From NCBI GenBank assembly GCA_002423245.1, contig DIVD01000028.1:1-64000 (forward strand): a stretch of 64,000 bases of DNA, written 5' to 3'. The notes beneath the pieces were generated by a model that had not been told where the DNA came from, did no database searches, and was given only the letters and a program-made list of their open reading frames with translations. The position numbers and the translations under genes were made by a program. Shown here in pieces: positions 45,001 to 54,726 of the stretch. The stretch is from Rhodobacteraceae bacterium UBA6141. Its GTDB lineage: Bacteria > Pseudomonadota > Alphaproteobacteria > Rhodobacterales > Rhodobacteraceae. Position 1 is the first letter of the stretch. Each line of letters begins with the position of its first letter.

Positions 45001-45514
45001 CCGAGATGCCGGCCGCTTCCTCGAGGATGCGCCGCCGGTTCTTCGGCCTCGCGTTGATCAGCTCGGCGATCTGCCCCTGCCGCACCAGCGCCGGCGACTG
45101 CGCCCCGGTCGAGGCATCGGCGAACAGCATCTGCACGTCGCGCGCGCGCACGTCCCGGGCATTGACCTTGTAGGCGCTGCCCGCGTCGCGGGTGATCCGG
45201 CGCACGATTTCCAGCGTGTCGGCATCGTTGAAGCCCGAGGGCGCGAGCCGTTCCGAATTGTCCATCGTCAGCGCGACCTCGGCGAAGGCCCGCGCGCTGC
45301 GGGTGGCGGCCCCGGCGAAGATCACGTCCTCCATCCCCTCGCCGCGCATCGAGGAGGGCCGCGTCTCGCCCATCACCCAGCGCAGCGCCTCGAGCAGGTT
45401 GGACTTGCCGCAGCCGTTCGGCCCGACAACGCCGGTCAGCCCGTCATGGATGACCAGATCGGTCGGGTCCACGAAGCTTTTGAAACCGTTGAGGCGCAGG
45501 CGGGTGAAGCGCAA
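42059..45514 (-). CDS. smc: Chromosome segregation protein SMC
   Basis: This 1151-residue condensin ATPase has an N-terminal Walker A G-P-N-G-C-G-K-S (residues 31-38). Two very long Glu/Ala/Arg-rich coiled coils surround a hinge rich in Gly around residues 500-640. The C-terminal ABC signature L-L-S-G-G-E-Q-T-L-T and Walker B V-L-D-E-V-D-A-P-L-D complete the ATPase. The full length matches alphaproteobacterial SMC. It appears to start at TTG 45514 (giving M-R-F-T-R-L-R-L); upstream in-frame sequence runs through the divergent lrgA region and is not coding. No scpA/scpB here. Confidence 0.95.
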   Translation of the reverse strand: MRFTRLRLNGFKSFVDPTDLVIHDGLTGVVGPNGCGKSNLLEALRWVMGETRPSSMRGEGMEDVIFAGAATRSARAFAEVALTMDNSERLAPSGFNDADTLEIVRRITRDAGSAYKVNARDVRARDVQMLFADASTGAQSPALVRQGQIAELINARPKNRRRILEEAAGISGLYQRRHEAELRLAGAEQNLSRVGDVVEQLAAQLVTLARQVRQAARYREIGEELRRAEGTLLYRRWREADQARAQAEEDLARRLRLAAQAEAAARAAAAARLAREDALPALREEEAIAGAVLQRLMVQRDTLREQQERACALIETLAARLQQIDRDAEREAGLNRDAGETIARLDREQAQILKAAEGQEDRLAEAAEAAEEAAAVLAEREAALSQLTEDVARLAARHQSAQRLLADARASLSRALDAAEAARRAEAEAAAARDRAAAAHAGAEAAEAEAAAIAEGSEEALIAAEAVRAEVQARESAARARHSEAAGEANALRAEVAALARLVERETRGGTQLLDRVQVAPGYEAALGAALADDLRAPVVDHAEGSGWALLPGYDAEQPLPQGARPLAVHVTVPDALRRRIGQIGLVDRAAGAALQAALLPGQRLVSLEGDLWRWDGFRAAAEDAPSAAALRLRQLNRLMELKRDLEDVAARAEGARQAHEVLTARLAAATRADHEAREARREADRRVAEASRAQSRAEADRSIAGGRLESARAARARHEEEAGEARIRLEDAGAAMEDLPDLDSARAAVEEVKQTVDAARMMMMARRAAHDEIRREGEARTRRRQEITRDIAGWRLRLDTAERRSAELAARRADTAGELDEAGAAPGEIAARREELDAAIAAAEARCARAAEALAVAEAALREAQGAEREAERLGSEAREARARAEARTEAARESVAHASARIFEETELLPLELLASLGADPDTMPAADALEAEVNRLRRQREALGAVNLRAEEDAREVQDEHDTLAREKFDLEEAIRKLRAGIASLNREGRERLLTAFEQVNDNFRTLFTHLFGGGEARLVLVESDDPLEAGLEIMCQPPGKKLSTLSLLSGGEQTLTAMALIFAVFLANPAPICVLDEVDAPLDDANVTRFCDLLDEMTRRTDTRFLIITHHAVTMSRMDRLFGVTMAEQGVSQLVSVDLKRAEALVA

Positions 45515-45752
45515 GGATGGGGTCCGGGTCCGGGGTGGCTTTGGTCGGTCATCGTCGGGCGAAGTGCGACCGGAGTCAACCGCCGACACCGCATATGGCG
45601 GATCCGCCGCCCGGCGGCCGCAAAATCTGGCGCAGGGATGCGGCAACCGCGCGTCTGCCCGTGGAGCGGCCCACCCGCCTGCCCGTAGCAAGCCGGTTGC
45701 CTGCCCCGCGCAGGCGCGGCATGAAGACGGGGCACAACCCCGGAGCCTGCCC

Positions 45753-46118
45753 ATGATCCCCGCGCTCGTCACTCTCCTTGGCTTCCAGCTTGGCGGCGAG
45801 GTCGTCAGCCGCGCGCTTGGCCTGCCCCTGCCGGGGCCGGTGCTGGGGATGGTGGCGCTGGTCGCGGGCTTCGCGCTCTGGCCGAGGCTCGCAGAGGTGG
45901 TGCGCCCGGTGGCGCAGGGGCTGCTCGGGCATCTGTCGCTGCTGTTCGTGCCGGCGGGGGTGGGGGTGGTCGCGCATCTGCCGCTGCTGGCCGCCGAGGG
46001 CCCGGCGATCGCGGTTGCGCTGGTCGTCTCTACCGTGCTGGCCATCGCCGTCGGCGCGCTGGCCTTTGCCGGGGTCGCGCGGCTGACGGGCGATGACGAG
46101 GGCCCCCGCCGTGACTGA
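45753..46118 (+). CDS. CidA/LrgA family membrane protein
   Basis: This 121-residue inner-membrane protein has four predicted helices and the family motif G-P-V-L-G-M-V-A-L. It is followed by L-L-F-V-P-A-G-V-G-V-V near residue 65. CidA/LrgA proteins are holin-like and pair with LrgB/CidB proteins to control murein hydrolase activity or small-metabolite export. The ATG at 45753 lacks a strong ribosome site but gives a well-formed first helix. It overlaps the lrgB start by eight bases. It is divergent from smc. Confidence 0.88.
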   Translation: MIPALVTLLGFQLGGEVVSRALGLPLPGPVLGMVALVAGFALWPRLAEVVRPVAQGLLGHLSLLFVPAGVGVVAHLPLLAAEGPAIAVALVVSTVLAIAVGALAFAGVARLTGDDEGPRRD

Positions 46119-46827
46119 TCCCGCGCTGATCTGGAGCTATCTTGCGCGCGGTCCGCTGCTGTGGCTGACGGTGACGCTGCTGGCCTATTGGGCGGGGGAT
46201 GCCGCCGCGCGCGACGCGGGGCGGCACCCGCTGGTCAACCCGGTGCTGGTGGCGGTGATCCTGCTCGCCGCGGTGCTGGGGGCGACCGGCACCCCCTATG
46301 CCACCTATTTCGAGGGCGCGCAGTTCGTGCATTTCATGCTCGGCCCCGCGACGGTGGCACTGGCGCTGCCGCTTTACATGAACCTTGGCCGGGTGCGGCG
46401 GGCGGCGCTGCCGATGCTGGCGGGGCTGCTGGCCGGGTCGCTGACCGCCGTGGTCTCGGCCCTCGCCATCGCCCGCGCGCTTGGGGTGGAGGGCGCGGTG
46501 CTCGCCTCGCTGGCACCCAAGTCGGCGACGGCGCCGGTCGCCATCGGCATCTCGGAACGGCTGGGCGGGCAGCCGACGCTGACGGCGGTGCTGGTGCTGC
46601 TGACCGGGATCATCGGGGCGGTGGCGGCGACGCCGCTGCTGAACGCGCTCGGCATCCGCGACTGGCGGGCGCGGGGCTTTGCGACCGGCGTTGCCGCGCA
46701 TGGCATCGGCACCGCCCGCGCGTTCCAGGTGCATGAAACGGCGGGGGCCTTCGCCGGGATCGGCATGGGGCTGAACGCGGTGCTGACCGCGCTGATCGCC
46801 CCCGCCATCCTGCGGCTGTTCCTCTAG
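46111..46827 (+). CDS. LrgB family membrane protein
   Basis: This LrgB/YohK-type membrane protein of about 238 residues has around six to seven helices. Diagnostic segments are Y-F-E-G-A-Q-F-V-H-F-M-L-G-P-A-T-V-A-L-A-L-P, then L-A-P-K-S-A-T-A-P-V-A-I and A-A-H-G-I-G-T-A-R-A. It works with the overlapping lrgA product in putative holin/antiholin-like control of cell-wall hydrolysis or pyruvate/glycolate export. The GTG at 46111 has GAGGG eight bases upstream; an ATG at 46093 is an alternative. The stop codon overlaps the convergent TPP-enzyme gene stop. Confidence 0.9.
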   Translation: MTDPALIWSYLARGPLLWLTVTLLAYWAGDAAARDAGRHPLVNPVLVAVILLAAVLGATGTPYATYFEGAQFVHFMLGPATVALALPLYMNLGRVRRAALPMLAGLLAGSLTAVVSALAIARALGVEGAVLASLAPKSATAPVAIGISERLGGQPTLTAVLVLLTGIIGAVAATPLLNALGIRDWRARGFATGVAAHGIGTARAFQVHETAGAFAGIGMGLNAVLTALIAPAILRLFL

Positions 46828-48503
46828 CCCTGCCGCTCTGCCCGGATCTCGGAGAGCGTCGCGCCGGCCGACAGCGCCTCGGGGTCCAGCCGCAGCTCGA
46901 TCACCGCAAGCGTTCCGGCGGCGCGGGCGCGGGCGAAGGCCTGCGCGAAATCCTCGCCCCGCTCCACCACCTCGCCATGCCCGCCATAGGCCCGGGCGAG
47001 CGCGGCGAAATCGGGATTGGCAAGGCCCGTGCCGGACACCCGCGCCGGATAGTGCCGCTCCTGATGCATACGGATCGTGCCGTACTGGCCGTTGTTGGCC
47101 ACCACCACGATGGGCGCCGCGCCATGCTGCAGGGCGGTGGACATCTCGTTCAGCGTCATCTGAAGGCATCCGTCGCCAGCCATGCAGACCACCATGCGGC
47201 CCCGATGGCGGATGCTGGCGGCGACCGCGGCCGGAAAGCCGTAACCCATGCTGCCCGAGGTGGGCGCAAGCTGCGTGCCATGCTGCTTGAAGCGGAAATA
47301 GCGGTGCAGGAAGGCGGCGTAGTTGCCCGCGCCATTGGTCAGGATCGCGTCCTCGGGCAGGTTGGCCGACAGCCAGCCCACCACGGCCTCCATCTTCACC
47401 GCGCCGGGGGTTTCGCGCGGCTGCTGCCAGCGTTCGTAATCCAGCCGGGCGGCGGTGGTCCAGTCGGCCCAGCGCGCGGCAAGCCCCTCGGGCGCGGGCA
47501 GGGCGGCCAGCGCCGCCGCCATCTCGGCCGCCGGGGCGACGATGCCGAGATCGGGGCGATAGACGCGGCCAAGCTCCGAGGCGTCGGGATAGACGTGCAA
47601 AATGGTCTTGCCGGGCGCGGCAGGGTCGATCAGCTCATAGCCCCGCGTCAGGCTGTCCCCGATCCGCGCGCCAAGCACGAGGATGCAATCGGCCGCCTGC
47701 AACCGCGCGCCGAGCCGCGGGTTCATGCCGACGCCCAGATCGCCCGCGTAATGGGCATCGCGGTTATCGACATGGCCCTGCCGGCGGAAGCTGACGGCGA
47801 CGGGCAGGCCCCAGTTGGCGGCGAACTGCGCCAGATCGGCGGCGGCGGCAGCCGTCCAGGCCGTGCCTCCGGCGATGACCAGCGGACGTTCGGCCCCTGC
47901 CAGCGCCTGCGCCACCGCCGCGACCTCGGCGGCGCTGACGGTGGCGGGCACCGGCGCCGGGGCGGGGATGTCGGCCACCTCGGCGATGGCGTTCAGCATG
48001 TCCTCGGGCAGCGCCAGCACCACCGGACCGGGGCGGCCCGAGACCGCGATGTGGAAGGCGCGGCTGAGGTATTCGGGGACCCGCGCGGTGCTGTCGATCT
48101 CGGCCACCCATTTCGCCAGCGGGGCGAACATCGCGCGGCAATCCACCTCCTGAAATGCCTCGCGGTCGCGGTGGCCGCGCTCGATCTGCCCGACGAACAG
48201 GATCATCGGCGTCGAATCCTGCCGTGCCACATGCACCCCCGCCGCGGCGTTGCTTGCCCCCGGCCCGCGGGTGACAAGGCAGATGCCGGGCAGGCCCCGG
48301 CCCTCGGCGGCGTTCATCTTGCCATCCGCCTCGGCCATCATCGCGGCGCCGCCCTCATGCCGGCAGACGATGTTGTCGATGCCCGATCCGTGCAGCCCGT
48401 CCAGCACCGCAAGGAAGCTCTCGCCCGGAACCGAAAAGACGCGGGCCACGCCGTGACGCTTCAGCTGGTCCACCAGGATCTGTCCGCCATGCCGCATCGC
48501 CAT
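46824..48503 (-). CDS. Thiamine-pyrophosphate enzyme, acetolactate synthase-like
   Basis: This 559-residue TPP-dependent enzyme is of the IlvB/benzoylformate decarboxylase superfamily. The three domains are visible. The N-terminal PYR domain has the cofactor-activating Glu in C-R-H-E-G-G-A-A. The middle domain is present. The C-terminal PP domain carries G-D-G-C-L-Q-M-T-L-N-E, with V-V-A-N-N-G-Q-Y-G-T further on (the GDG...NN TPP motif). There is no small subunit gene (ilvH) nearby, so a role in branched-chain biosynthesis is less likely than catabolic or 2-oxoacid chemistry. The ATG at 48503 has a GGAGC ribosome site. Confidence 0.9.
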   Translation of the reverse strand: MAMRHGGQILVDQLKRHGVARVFSVPGESFLAVLDGLHGSGIDNIVCRHEGGAAMMAEADGKMNAAEGRGLPGICLVTRGPGASNAAAGVHVARQDSTPMILFVGQIERGHRDREAFQEVDCRAMFAPLAKWVAEIDSTARVPEYLSRAFHIAVSGRPGPVVLALPEDMLNAIAEVADIPAPAPVPATVSAAEVAAVAQALAGAERPLVIAGGTAWTAAAAADLAQFAANWGLPVAVSFRRQGHVDNRDAHYAGDLGVGMNPRLGARLQAADCILVLGARIGDSLTRGYELIDPAAPGKTILHVYPDASELGRVYRPDLGIVAPAAEMAAALAALPAPEGLAARWADWTTAARLDYERWQQPRETPGAVKMEAVVGWLSANLPEDAILTNGAGNYAAFLHRYFRFKQHGTQLAPTSGSMGYGFPAAVAASIRHRGRMVVCMAGDGCLQMTLNEMSTALQHGAAPIVVVANNGQYGTIRMHQERHYPARVSGTGLANPDFAALARAYGGHGEVVERGEDFAQAFARARAAGTLAVIELRLDPEALSAGATLSEIRAERQG

Positions 48504-48630
48504 TGCCCGCTCCTTCGTGCCGCCGTTGTTCCGCACCGTTCCCGAGGGGCGAAGCTTGCCCCCGCGCTGCGCCCTTCGCAAGGGCCACGGCCCGCGCGCC
48601 GCGGCCCGCGTGCGGCCGTCAGAGGCGGCC

Positions 48631-49719
48631 TCAGAGGCTGTCCTCGACGCGAAATCCGGCGGGGATGCCGTCGCGCCCCTCCAGCACCAGATCGGCCATC
48701 ACCCCGGCGACCTTGGGCGCGATGCCGAAGCCGATCTTGAAGCCGCCATTGGCGACGAAATGCCCCGCCCGCCCCGGCCATTGCCCCAGCATCGGCGCGC
48801 GGGTGCGGGCGCGGGGGCGCAGGCCCGCCCACCGCTCCAGCACCGGCGCATCCGCCAGCGCCGGACAAAGCGCGCGCGCCCTCCCGATCAGGGCCTCGAG
48901 TTGCGCGTCCACGCTGTCGCCCGCCGCGAACTCGCGTTCGGAGGTGGAGCCAAGCGCGACGCTGCCATCGGCATGGGGCACGACATGCAGCCCCTCGGCA
49001 AAGAGTTGCGGCAGCCCCGCCACCGCCCGCGCCGGGCGCAGCAGCGCCGACTGGCCCTTGACCGGCGCGCCGACGGTGCGGCCTAGGTCCGCCGAAAGCT
49101 CGGCCAACCCCGCCGCGCCCGTCGCCCAGACCTGCAAGCCCCCGGCTTCCGGCGCGCCAGCCCCTGCCCCGCCGCCTTCCACGATCCCGCCGCCCTCCAT
49201 GATCTCGCCGCCCCGCGCGCGGATCGCGGCGGCCAGCGCGGCGAGGGCCCGGCGCGGCGCCATCCGCGCCGTCAGCGTATCGTGCACCATGAAGCCCGAG
49301 GCCGCGCCCGGCGCCCAGCCATCGCGCGCCGCCGGCACCACCCGCCATTCAGCGCGGCCCTGCCAGAGCGCCCTGGCCCCGGCGGCACGGGCGCGCGCAA
49401 GCGCCACCGCCGCCGCATCCGCCAGCGGTTGCAGCCGCCCGGTGCGGGCATAGCCCGGATCGGTGCCGCCCGCCGCCGCGACCCCGGCCCAGAAGCCCTC
49501 GGCCATCAGCAGCGCCTCCAGCTGGAAGGCCTTCTTCGGGTTCCACTGTTCGGGCACATGCGGCGCCAGCGCCCCCACCAGCCCGCCGGATGATCCCGCA
49601 CCGATGCACGCCGCCTCGATCACCCGCACCCTTGCCCCGCGCCGCAGGCATTCCCACGCGATCGCAAGGCCGAAGATCCCCGCGCCATGCACCGTCACAT
49701 CCGGCATTGCTTGTGCCAT
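48631..49719 (-). CDS. FAD-dependent oxidoreductase (DAO family), candidate MnmC2-like enzyme
   Basis: This is a flavin oxidase of about 362 residues with the N-terminal dinucleotide motif G-A-G-I-F-G-L-A-I-A-W-E. It is followed by G-A-G-S-S-G-G-L-V-G-A-L. The C-terminal R-P-R-A-R-T-R-A-P-M and F-V-A-N-G-G-F-K-I-G-F-G complete the D-amino-acid-oxidase/glycine-oxidase fold. It faces the mnmD gene across 51 bases. In E. coli the equivalent FAD domain is fused to MnmD as MnmC, so a tRNA wobble-uridine demethylation role is plausible, but glycine oxidase or other DAO activity remains possible. An in-frame ATG four codons later (49707) is an alternative start. Confidence 0.85.
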   Translation of the reverse strand: MAQAMPDVTVHGAGIFGLAIAWECLRRGARVRVIEAACIGAGSSGGLVGALAPHVPEQWNPKKAFQLEALLMAEGFWAGVAAAGGTDPGYARTGRLQPLADAAAVALARARAAGARALWQGRAEWRVVPAARDGWAPGAASGFMVHDTLTARMAPRRALAALAAAIRARGGEIMEGGGIVEGGGAGAGAPEAGGLQVWATGAAGLAELSADLGRTVGAPVKGQSALLRPARAVAGLPQLFAEGLHVVPHADGSVALGSTSEREFAAGDSVDAQLEALIGRARALCPALADAPVLERWAGLRPRARTRAPMLGQWPGRAGHFVANGGFKIGFGIAPKVAGVMADLVLEGRDGIPAGFRVEDSL

Positions 49720-49770
49720 TGAACTTCCTCCGGCGCTTCGTCAGGATCGGCGCGAACAGGACTAGGGCAG

Positions 49771-50475
49771 ATGACCGGCGAGAACCAGAGCAGCGGCCTG
49801 CAGTGGCGGGATGGCGACGTGCCGGTGTCCGAGCGCTTCGACGACCCCTATTTCAGCCTCGGCGACGGGCTGGCGGAAACGCGGCATGTGTTCCTGGCCG
49901 GCAACGGGCTGCCCGGCCGCCTTGCGGACGGTTTCCGCATTGCCGAGCTTGGCTTCGGCACCGGGCTGAACCTGATGGCAACGCTGATCGCGTGGCAGGG
50001 CGCGGGCCGGCGCGGCCGCCTGCACTACACCAGCTTCGAGGCCTTCCCCCTGCCCGCCCCCGACATCGCCCGCGCGCTGGCCGCCTTCCCCGAGGCGCGG
50101 GCGGTGGCGGACCCGTTCCTTGCCGCATGGGCCGCCGGCGCCCGGCGCTTCGCGCTTGGCCCGCTCGCCGTCGAGGTGATCGTGGGCGACGCCCGCGCGG
50201 CGCTGCCCGGCTGGCAGGGCTGCGCGGATGCCTGGTTCCTCGACGGCTTTTCCCCCGCCAGAAACCCCGAACTCTGGGGCGCGCCGCTGATGGCCGAGGT
50301 GGCCCGCCACACCGCGCCGGGCGGAACCTTCGCCACCTACACCGCCGCCGGCTTCGTGCGCCGGGGGCTGGCGGCGGCCGGTTTCGCGGTCGAACGCCGC
50401 CCCGGCCACGGCCACAAGCGACACATGAGCGCGGGCGTGCTGCGCCCGCCTGCAACCCCCAGCGAGGCGACATGA
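49771..50475 (+). CDS. mnmD: tRNA (5-methylaminomethyl-2-thiouridine)-methyltransferase MnmD
   Basis: This 234-residue SAM-dependent methyltransferase carries the SAM-binding motif E-L-G-F-G-T-G-L-N at residues 59-67. The MnmD hallmark D-A-W-F-L-D-G-F-S-P-A-R-N-P-E-L-W is in the second half. It makes the terminal methylation of mnm5s2U at position 34 of certain tRNAs. It is the stand-alone form, not fused to the FAD domain. The TGA overlaps the ATG of the exporter gene (ATGA). The oxidoreductase gene divergent from it is the likely functional partner. Confidence 0.93.
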   Translation: MTGENQSSGLQWRDGDVPVSERFDDPYFSLGDGLAETRHVFLAGNGLPGRLADGFRIAELGFGTGLNLMATLIAWQGAGRRGRLHYTSFEAFPLPAPDIARALAAFPEARAVADPFLAAWAAGARRFALGPLAVEVIVGDARAALPGWQGCADAWFLDGFSPARNPELWGAPLMAEVARHTAPGGTFATYTAAGFVRRGLAAAGFAVERRPGHGHKRHMSAGVLRPPATPSEAT

Positions 50476-51347
50476 CCGACCAGAACACCCGCCTCGGCAT
50501 CTGGCTGATGGTGGCCACCACCTTCATCTTCGCGGTGCAGGACGGGATCTCGCGCCACCTTGCGGCGGAATACAACGTCTACATGGTGGTGATGATCCGC
50601 TACTGGTTCTTTGCCGCCTTCGTGATGGCGATGGCCGCGCGCGCGCCGGGGGGCTTGCGCGCGGCGGTGCGCTCGGCCACGCCCGGGCTGCAGATCTTCC
50701 GCAGCGTGCTGCTTGTGGCAGAGGTCTGCGTGATGATCCAGTCCTTCGTCATTCTGGGGCTGGTCGAGAGCCACGCGGTCTTTACCTGCTATCCGCTGCT
50801 GGTCGCGGCGCTGTCGGGGCCGGTGCTGGGGGAAAAGGTCGGCTGGCGGCGCTGGACGGCGATCGGCATCGGCTTTGCCGGGATGCTGGTGATCCTGCAG
50901 CCCGGCGTGGCGGTGTTCTCGCCCGCCGCGCTGATCCCGCTGCTGTCGGCCTTCATGTTCGCGCTTTACGGGCTGCTGACCCGCTTTGTCGCGCGCAGGG
51001 ACGCCGCCTCGGTCAGCTTCTTCTGGACCGGCGTCTCGGGCGCGGTGGTGATGACGCTGGTCGGCATCTGGTTCTGGGAGCCGATGCGCCTTGCGGACTG
51101 GGGCTGGATGGCCTGCCTGTGCCTGACCGCCTCCAGTGCGCACTGGCTGCTGATCCGCGCCTACGAGGTGGCCGAGGCCAGCGCGATCCAGCCCTTCGCC
51201 TATCTGCAACTGGTCTTCGTCACCGTGCTGGGGCTGGCGCTGTTCGGCGAGACCCTGCGCCCGAACGTGGCCATCGGCGCGGTGATCGTGGTCGGCGCCG
51301 GGCTGTTCACCCTGTGGCGCGCCCGCAAGACGGGCGCCACCGTGTGA
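50472..51347 (+). CDS. EamA/DMT-family transporter
   Basis: This 291-residue inner-membrane protein has ten predicted helices in two EamA repeats of five. The N-terminal helix contains L-M-V-A-T-T-F-I-F-A-V-Q-D-G. V-E-S-H-A-V-F-T-C-Y-P-L-L-V-A-A-L-S closes the first repeat. P-F-A-Y-L-Q-L-V-F-V-T-V-L-G lies in the second. Drug/metabolite exporters of this type have unpredictable substrates. It is translationally coupled to mnmD but need not share its function. A stem-loop after the stop may terminate transcription. Confidence 0.9.
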   Translation: MTDQNTRLGIWLMVATTFIFAVQDGISRHLAAEYNVYMVVMIRYWFFAAFVMAMAARAPGGLRAAVRSATPGLQIFRSVLLVAEVCVMIQSFVILGLVESHAVFTCYPLLVAALSGPVLGEKVGWRRWTAIGIGFAGMLVILQPGVAVFSPAALIPLLSAFMFALYGLLTRFVARRDAASVSFFWTGVSGAVVMTLVGIWFWEPMRLADWGWMACLCLTASSAHWLLIRAYEVAEASAIQPFAYLQLVFVTVLGLALFGETLRPNVAIGAVIVVGAGLFTLWRARKTGATV

Positions 51348-51348
51348 G

Positions 51349-51377
51349 CCGGCGCTCGGGGCGTGGCGGCGCGCCGG
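51349..51377 (+). terminator. Possible hairpin terminator after the DMT transporter
   Basis: CCGGCGC (51349-51355) pairs with GCGCCGG (51371-51377) around a 15-base loop directly after the stop codon. There is no T-run. The remaining bases to 51480 contain nothing I recognise. Confidence 0.3.
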
Positions 51378-51480
51378 AGCCCTGCCCGACGCCGCTTCGA
51401 TGGCTCATCGGTCGGCCTTGCGGAGTGCGTCGCGCCTTTTGCGTGCGGTAGCCCGGCGCCCTGCTCCTGCGCCGCGCCGG

Positions 51481-53981
51481 CTAGTCCCGTGCCCGCAGCA
51501 CCTGCGCCGGCCGTGCCGACAAGGGCCTCAGCGCGAAGAGCAATCCGGCCAGCAGCGTTGCCAGCGCGCCGCCGGTGACGATGGCGATGGCCGACAGCGG
51601 CTCGAAGCGGAACTCCGCCTCCATCACGAAGGTCATCACCGCCCAGCCCGCCGCGCCGCCGAAGGCCACCGCCACCACCCCCGCCGCCGCGCCCATGATC
51701 GCCGAGCGCAGCGCGAAAGAGCCGAGGATCCGCCCCCGGCTTGCCCCCAGCACCTTCAGCAGCGCCGCCTCATAGACCCGCGCCCGCTCTCCCGCCGCCG
51801 CCGCGCCGATCAGCACGACAAAGCCGGTGACGAGCGTCCCCGCCGCGGCGATCGCCGTCGCGCGCGCGATCGCCGTCAGCGCCTCGGCCACACGGTCGAG
51901 GGCATCGCGCACCCGGATCGCGGTGATGTTCGGGTAGGCGGTTGCCAGATCGCGCAGGATTTTCGCCTCCGCCTGCTCCTCGGCATAGACGGTGGCGATG
52001 TGGGTATGCGGCGCGCCCGCGAGCGCGCCGGGGTTGAGCGCGATCACGAAGCCGATCCCGGCGGTGGAAAAATCCACCACGCGAAAGCTGGTCACCTCGG
52101 CCTCCAGATCACGGCCAAGGATGTTCACGGTGATCCGGTCGCCCAGCTTCAGCCCGATCTCTGCCGCCTCCTCGGCGGAAAAGCTGGCTTGCGGCGGGCC
52201 GTCATAGCCCTCGGGCCACCAGTCGCCCGCCGTGATCGTGGTGTTCGGCGGCGGGCGGTCCGAATAGGTCACGCCGCGGTCGCCGTTCAGCACCCAATGG
52301 TTGCCGGCGACGCTGCGCGCATCCTGACCGTTGATCCGCGTGATGATCCCGCGCAGCATCGGCGCGCTGTCAACCCGGCTCACCGCGGGGTCGCCCTCCA
52401 GCCGCGCGCGGAAGCCGTCGATCTGGTCGTTCTGGATGTCCACGAAGAAGTAGCTGGGCGCCACCTCGGGCAGGTCGCGGTCGATGGCGGCGCGCAGGTT
52501 CGCGTCGATCTGCCCGACCGCGGCCAGCACCGCCAGCCCCAGCCCCAGCGACAGGATCACCGGCGCCGCCTCGGCCCGCGGACCGCCGATCGCCGACAGT
52601 GCCAGCCGCAGCCCCGGCCGCCCGCGCAGCAGCGCGAGGCCGGCCAGCCGCCGCGCCAGACGGCCCAGCCCCCAGGCCGCCAGCGCCAGCACCGCCAGCG
52701 CCGCGATCACCCCGCCCAGCGTGCCAAGCGCCAGTTCCGGCACGCCCGAGAAGGCCACCGCCGCGCCGACCAGCGCCGCCACCAGCAGCGCCATGGCCGC
52801 CGCCATGCCAGGCCCCGGCCAGGCGCGCCGCCCCGGCCCGAGGTCGCGGAACAGCGCCGCCGCCCGCACCTCGCGCAGGCGCGCCAGCGGCCAGAGCGTG
52901 AAGATCGCCGCCGTCAGCACGCCATAAAGCGCCGCCTCGGCCAGCGCGCCCGGCGCGAGGCCAAGCGCCACCGGGATCGGCATCCGCGCCGTGATCAGCG
53001 GGGCGGCCAGCACCGGCAGGCTGCCGCCCAGCAGCAGGCCGAGCGCCACCCCCAGCACGGTCAGCGCGCCGATCTGCAGCCCATAGGCGGCGAGGATGGT
53101 GCCGCCCGTCGCGCCGAGCGCCTTCAGCACCGCGATCGTTTCGGTCTTGCGGTCCAGATAGGCGCGCACGGCGGCAGAGATGCCGACCCCGCCCACCGCC
53201 AGCCCGGCAAGGCCGACAAGCACGAGGAAGGATCCGATCCGCTCCACGAACCGGTCCACGCCCGGCGCGCCGCGGCGGCGGTCCTGCCAGCTCATCCCGC
53301 TGTCGCGGAAGGCCGCCTCGGCCTCGGCCCTGAGCGCGGCCAGATCGGCGGAGGCGGGCAGCGTCATGCGGTATTTCGTCTCGAACAGCGTGCCGGGCTC
53401 CAGCAGGCCGGAGCCCTCCAGATCCGCGCGGCGCACGATGGTGCGCGGGCCAAGCGCGAAGCCGCCCGCCGCGCTGTCCGGCTCTCGCACCAGCCTCGCG
53501 GCCAGTCGGAATTCGGCCAGTCCCAGGCGGAACCTCTCGCCCACCGCCAGCCCCAGCCGGTCGGCAAGCACCCCGTCCATCACCGCGCCATGCCCCGCCA
53601 GCGCCTCGGCCAGCGGCATCGCCGGGTCCAGCACCACCTCGCCCACCAGCGGATAGGCGGCATCGACGCCCTTCACCTGCGTCAGCGCCCGGTCCTCGCC
53701 CGCCACGGCCATCGAGCGGAAATCGACCACCTCGGACAGGGCGGTGGCGCGGGCCTCGATCCAGGCCCGCTCCTCGGGCGTGGCAAAGCGGTAGGTGAAC
53801 TCCATCTGCGCATCGCCGCCAAGCAGCACCGCGCCCTGCGCCCCCAGCCCGCGGCGGATGCCCTCGCGCAGCGTGCCCACCGCGGCAATCGCGGCGACGC
53901 CAAGGATCAGGCACAGCACGAACACCCGAAATCCGCCGATCCCGCCCCGCAACTCGCGCAGCGCGATCCGCAGCGCGACGG

Positions 53982-53985
<4 letters not shown>
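51481..53985 (-). CDS. ABC transporter permease, YbbP/FtsX-MacB type
   Basis: This 834-residue permease has the double FtsX layout. An N-terminal helix is followed by a large periplasmic domain. A core of helices near residues 240-480 comes next, then a second extracytoplasmic domain and four C-terminal helices. The sequence F-V-L-C-L-I-L-G-V-A-A-I-A-A-V-G marks the first membrane segment. It pairs with the ATP-binding protein whose stop overlaps its ATG (53982-53985). E. coli YbbAP next to TesA is the analogous system, of unknown substrate, possibly lipid or toxin export. Confidence 0.92.
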
Positions 53986-54701
<716 letters not shown>

Positions 54702-54726
54702 CTGCTTCGCCTTTCATCTGCCTCAG

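Noticed and set aside
42170..45688. Open frame of over 1100 codons antisense to smc
   Set aside because: Same composition effect. The smc frame has Walker A, coiled coils and the ABC signature; the antisense frame is Gly/Arg/Leu repetitive.
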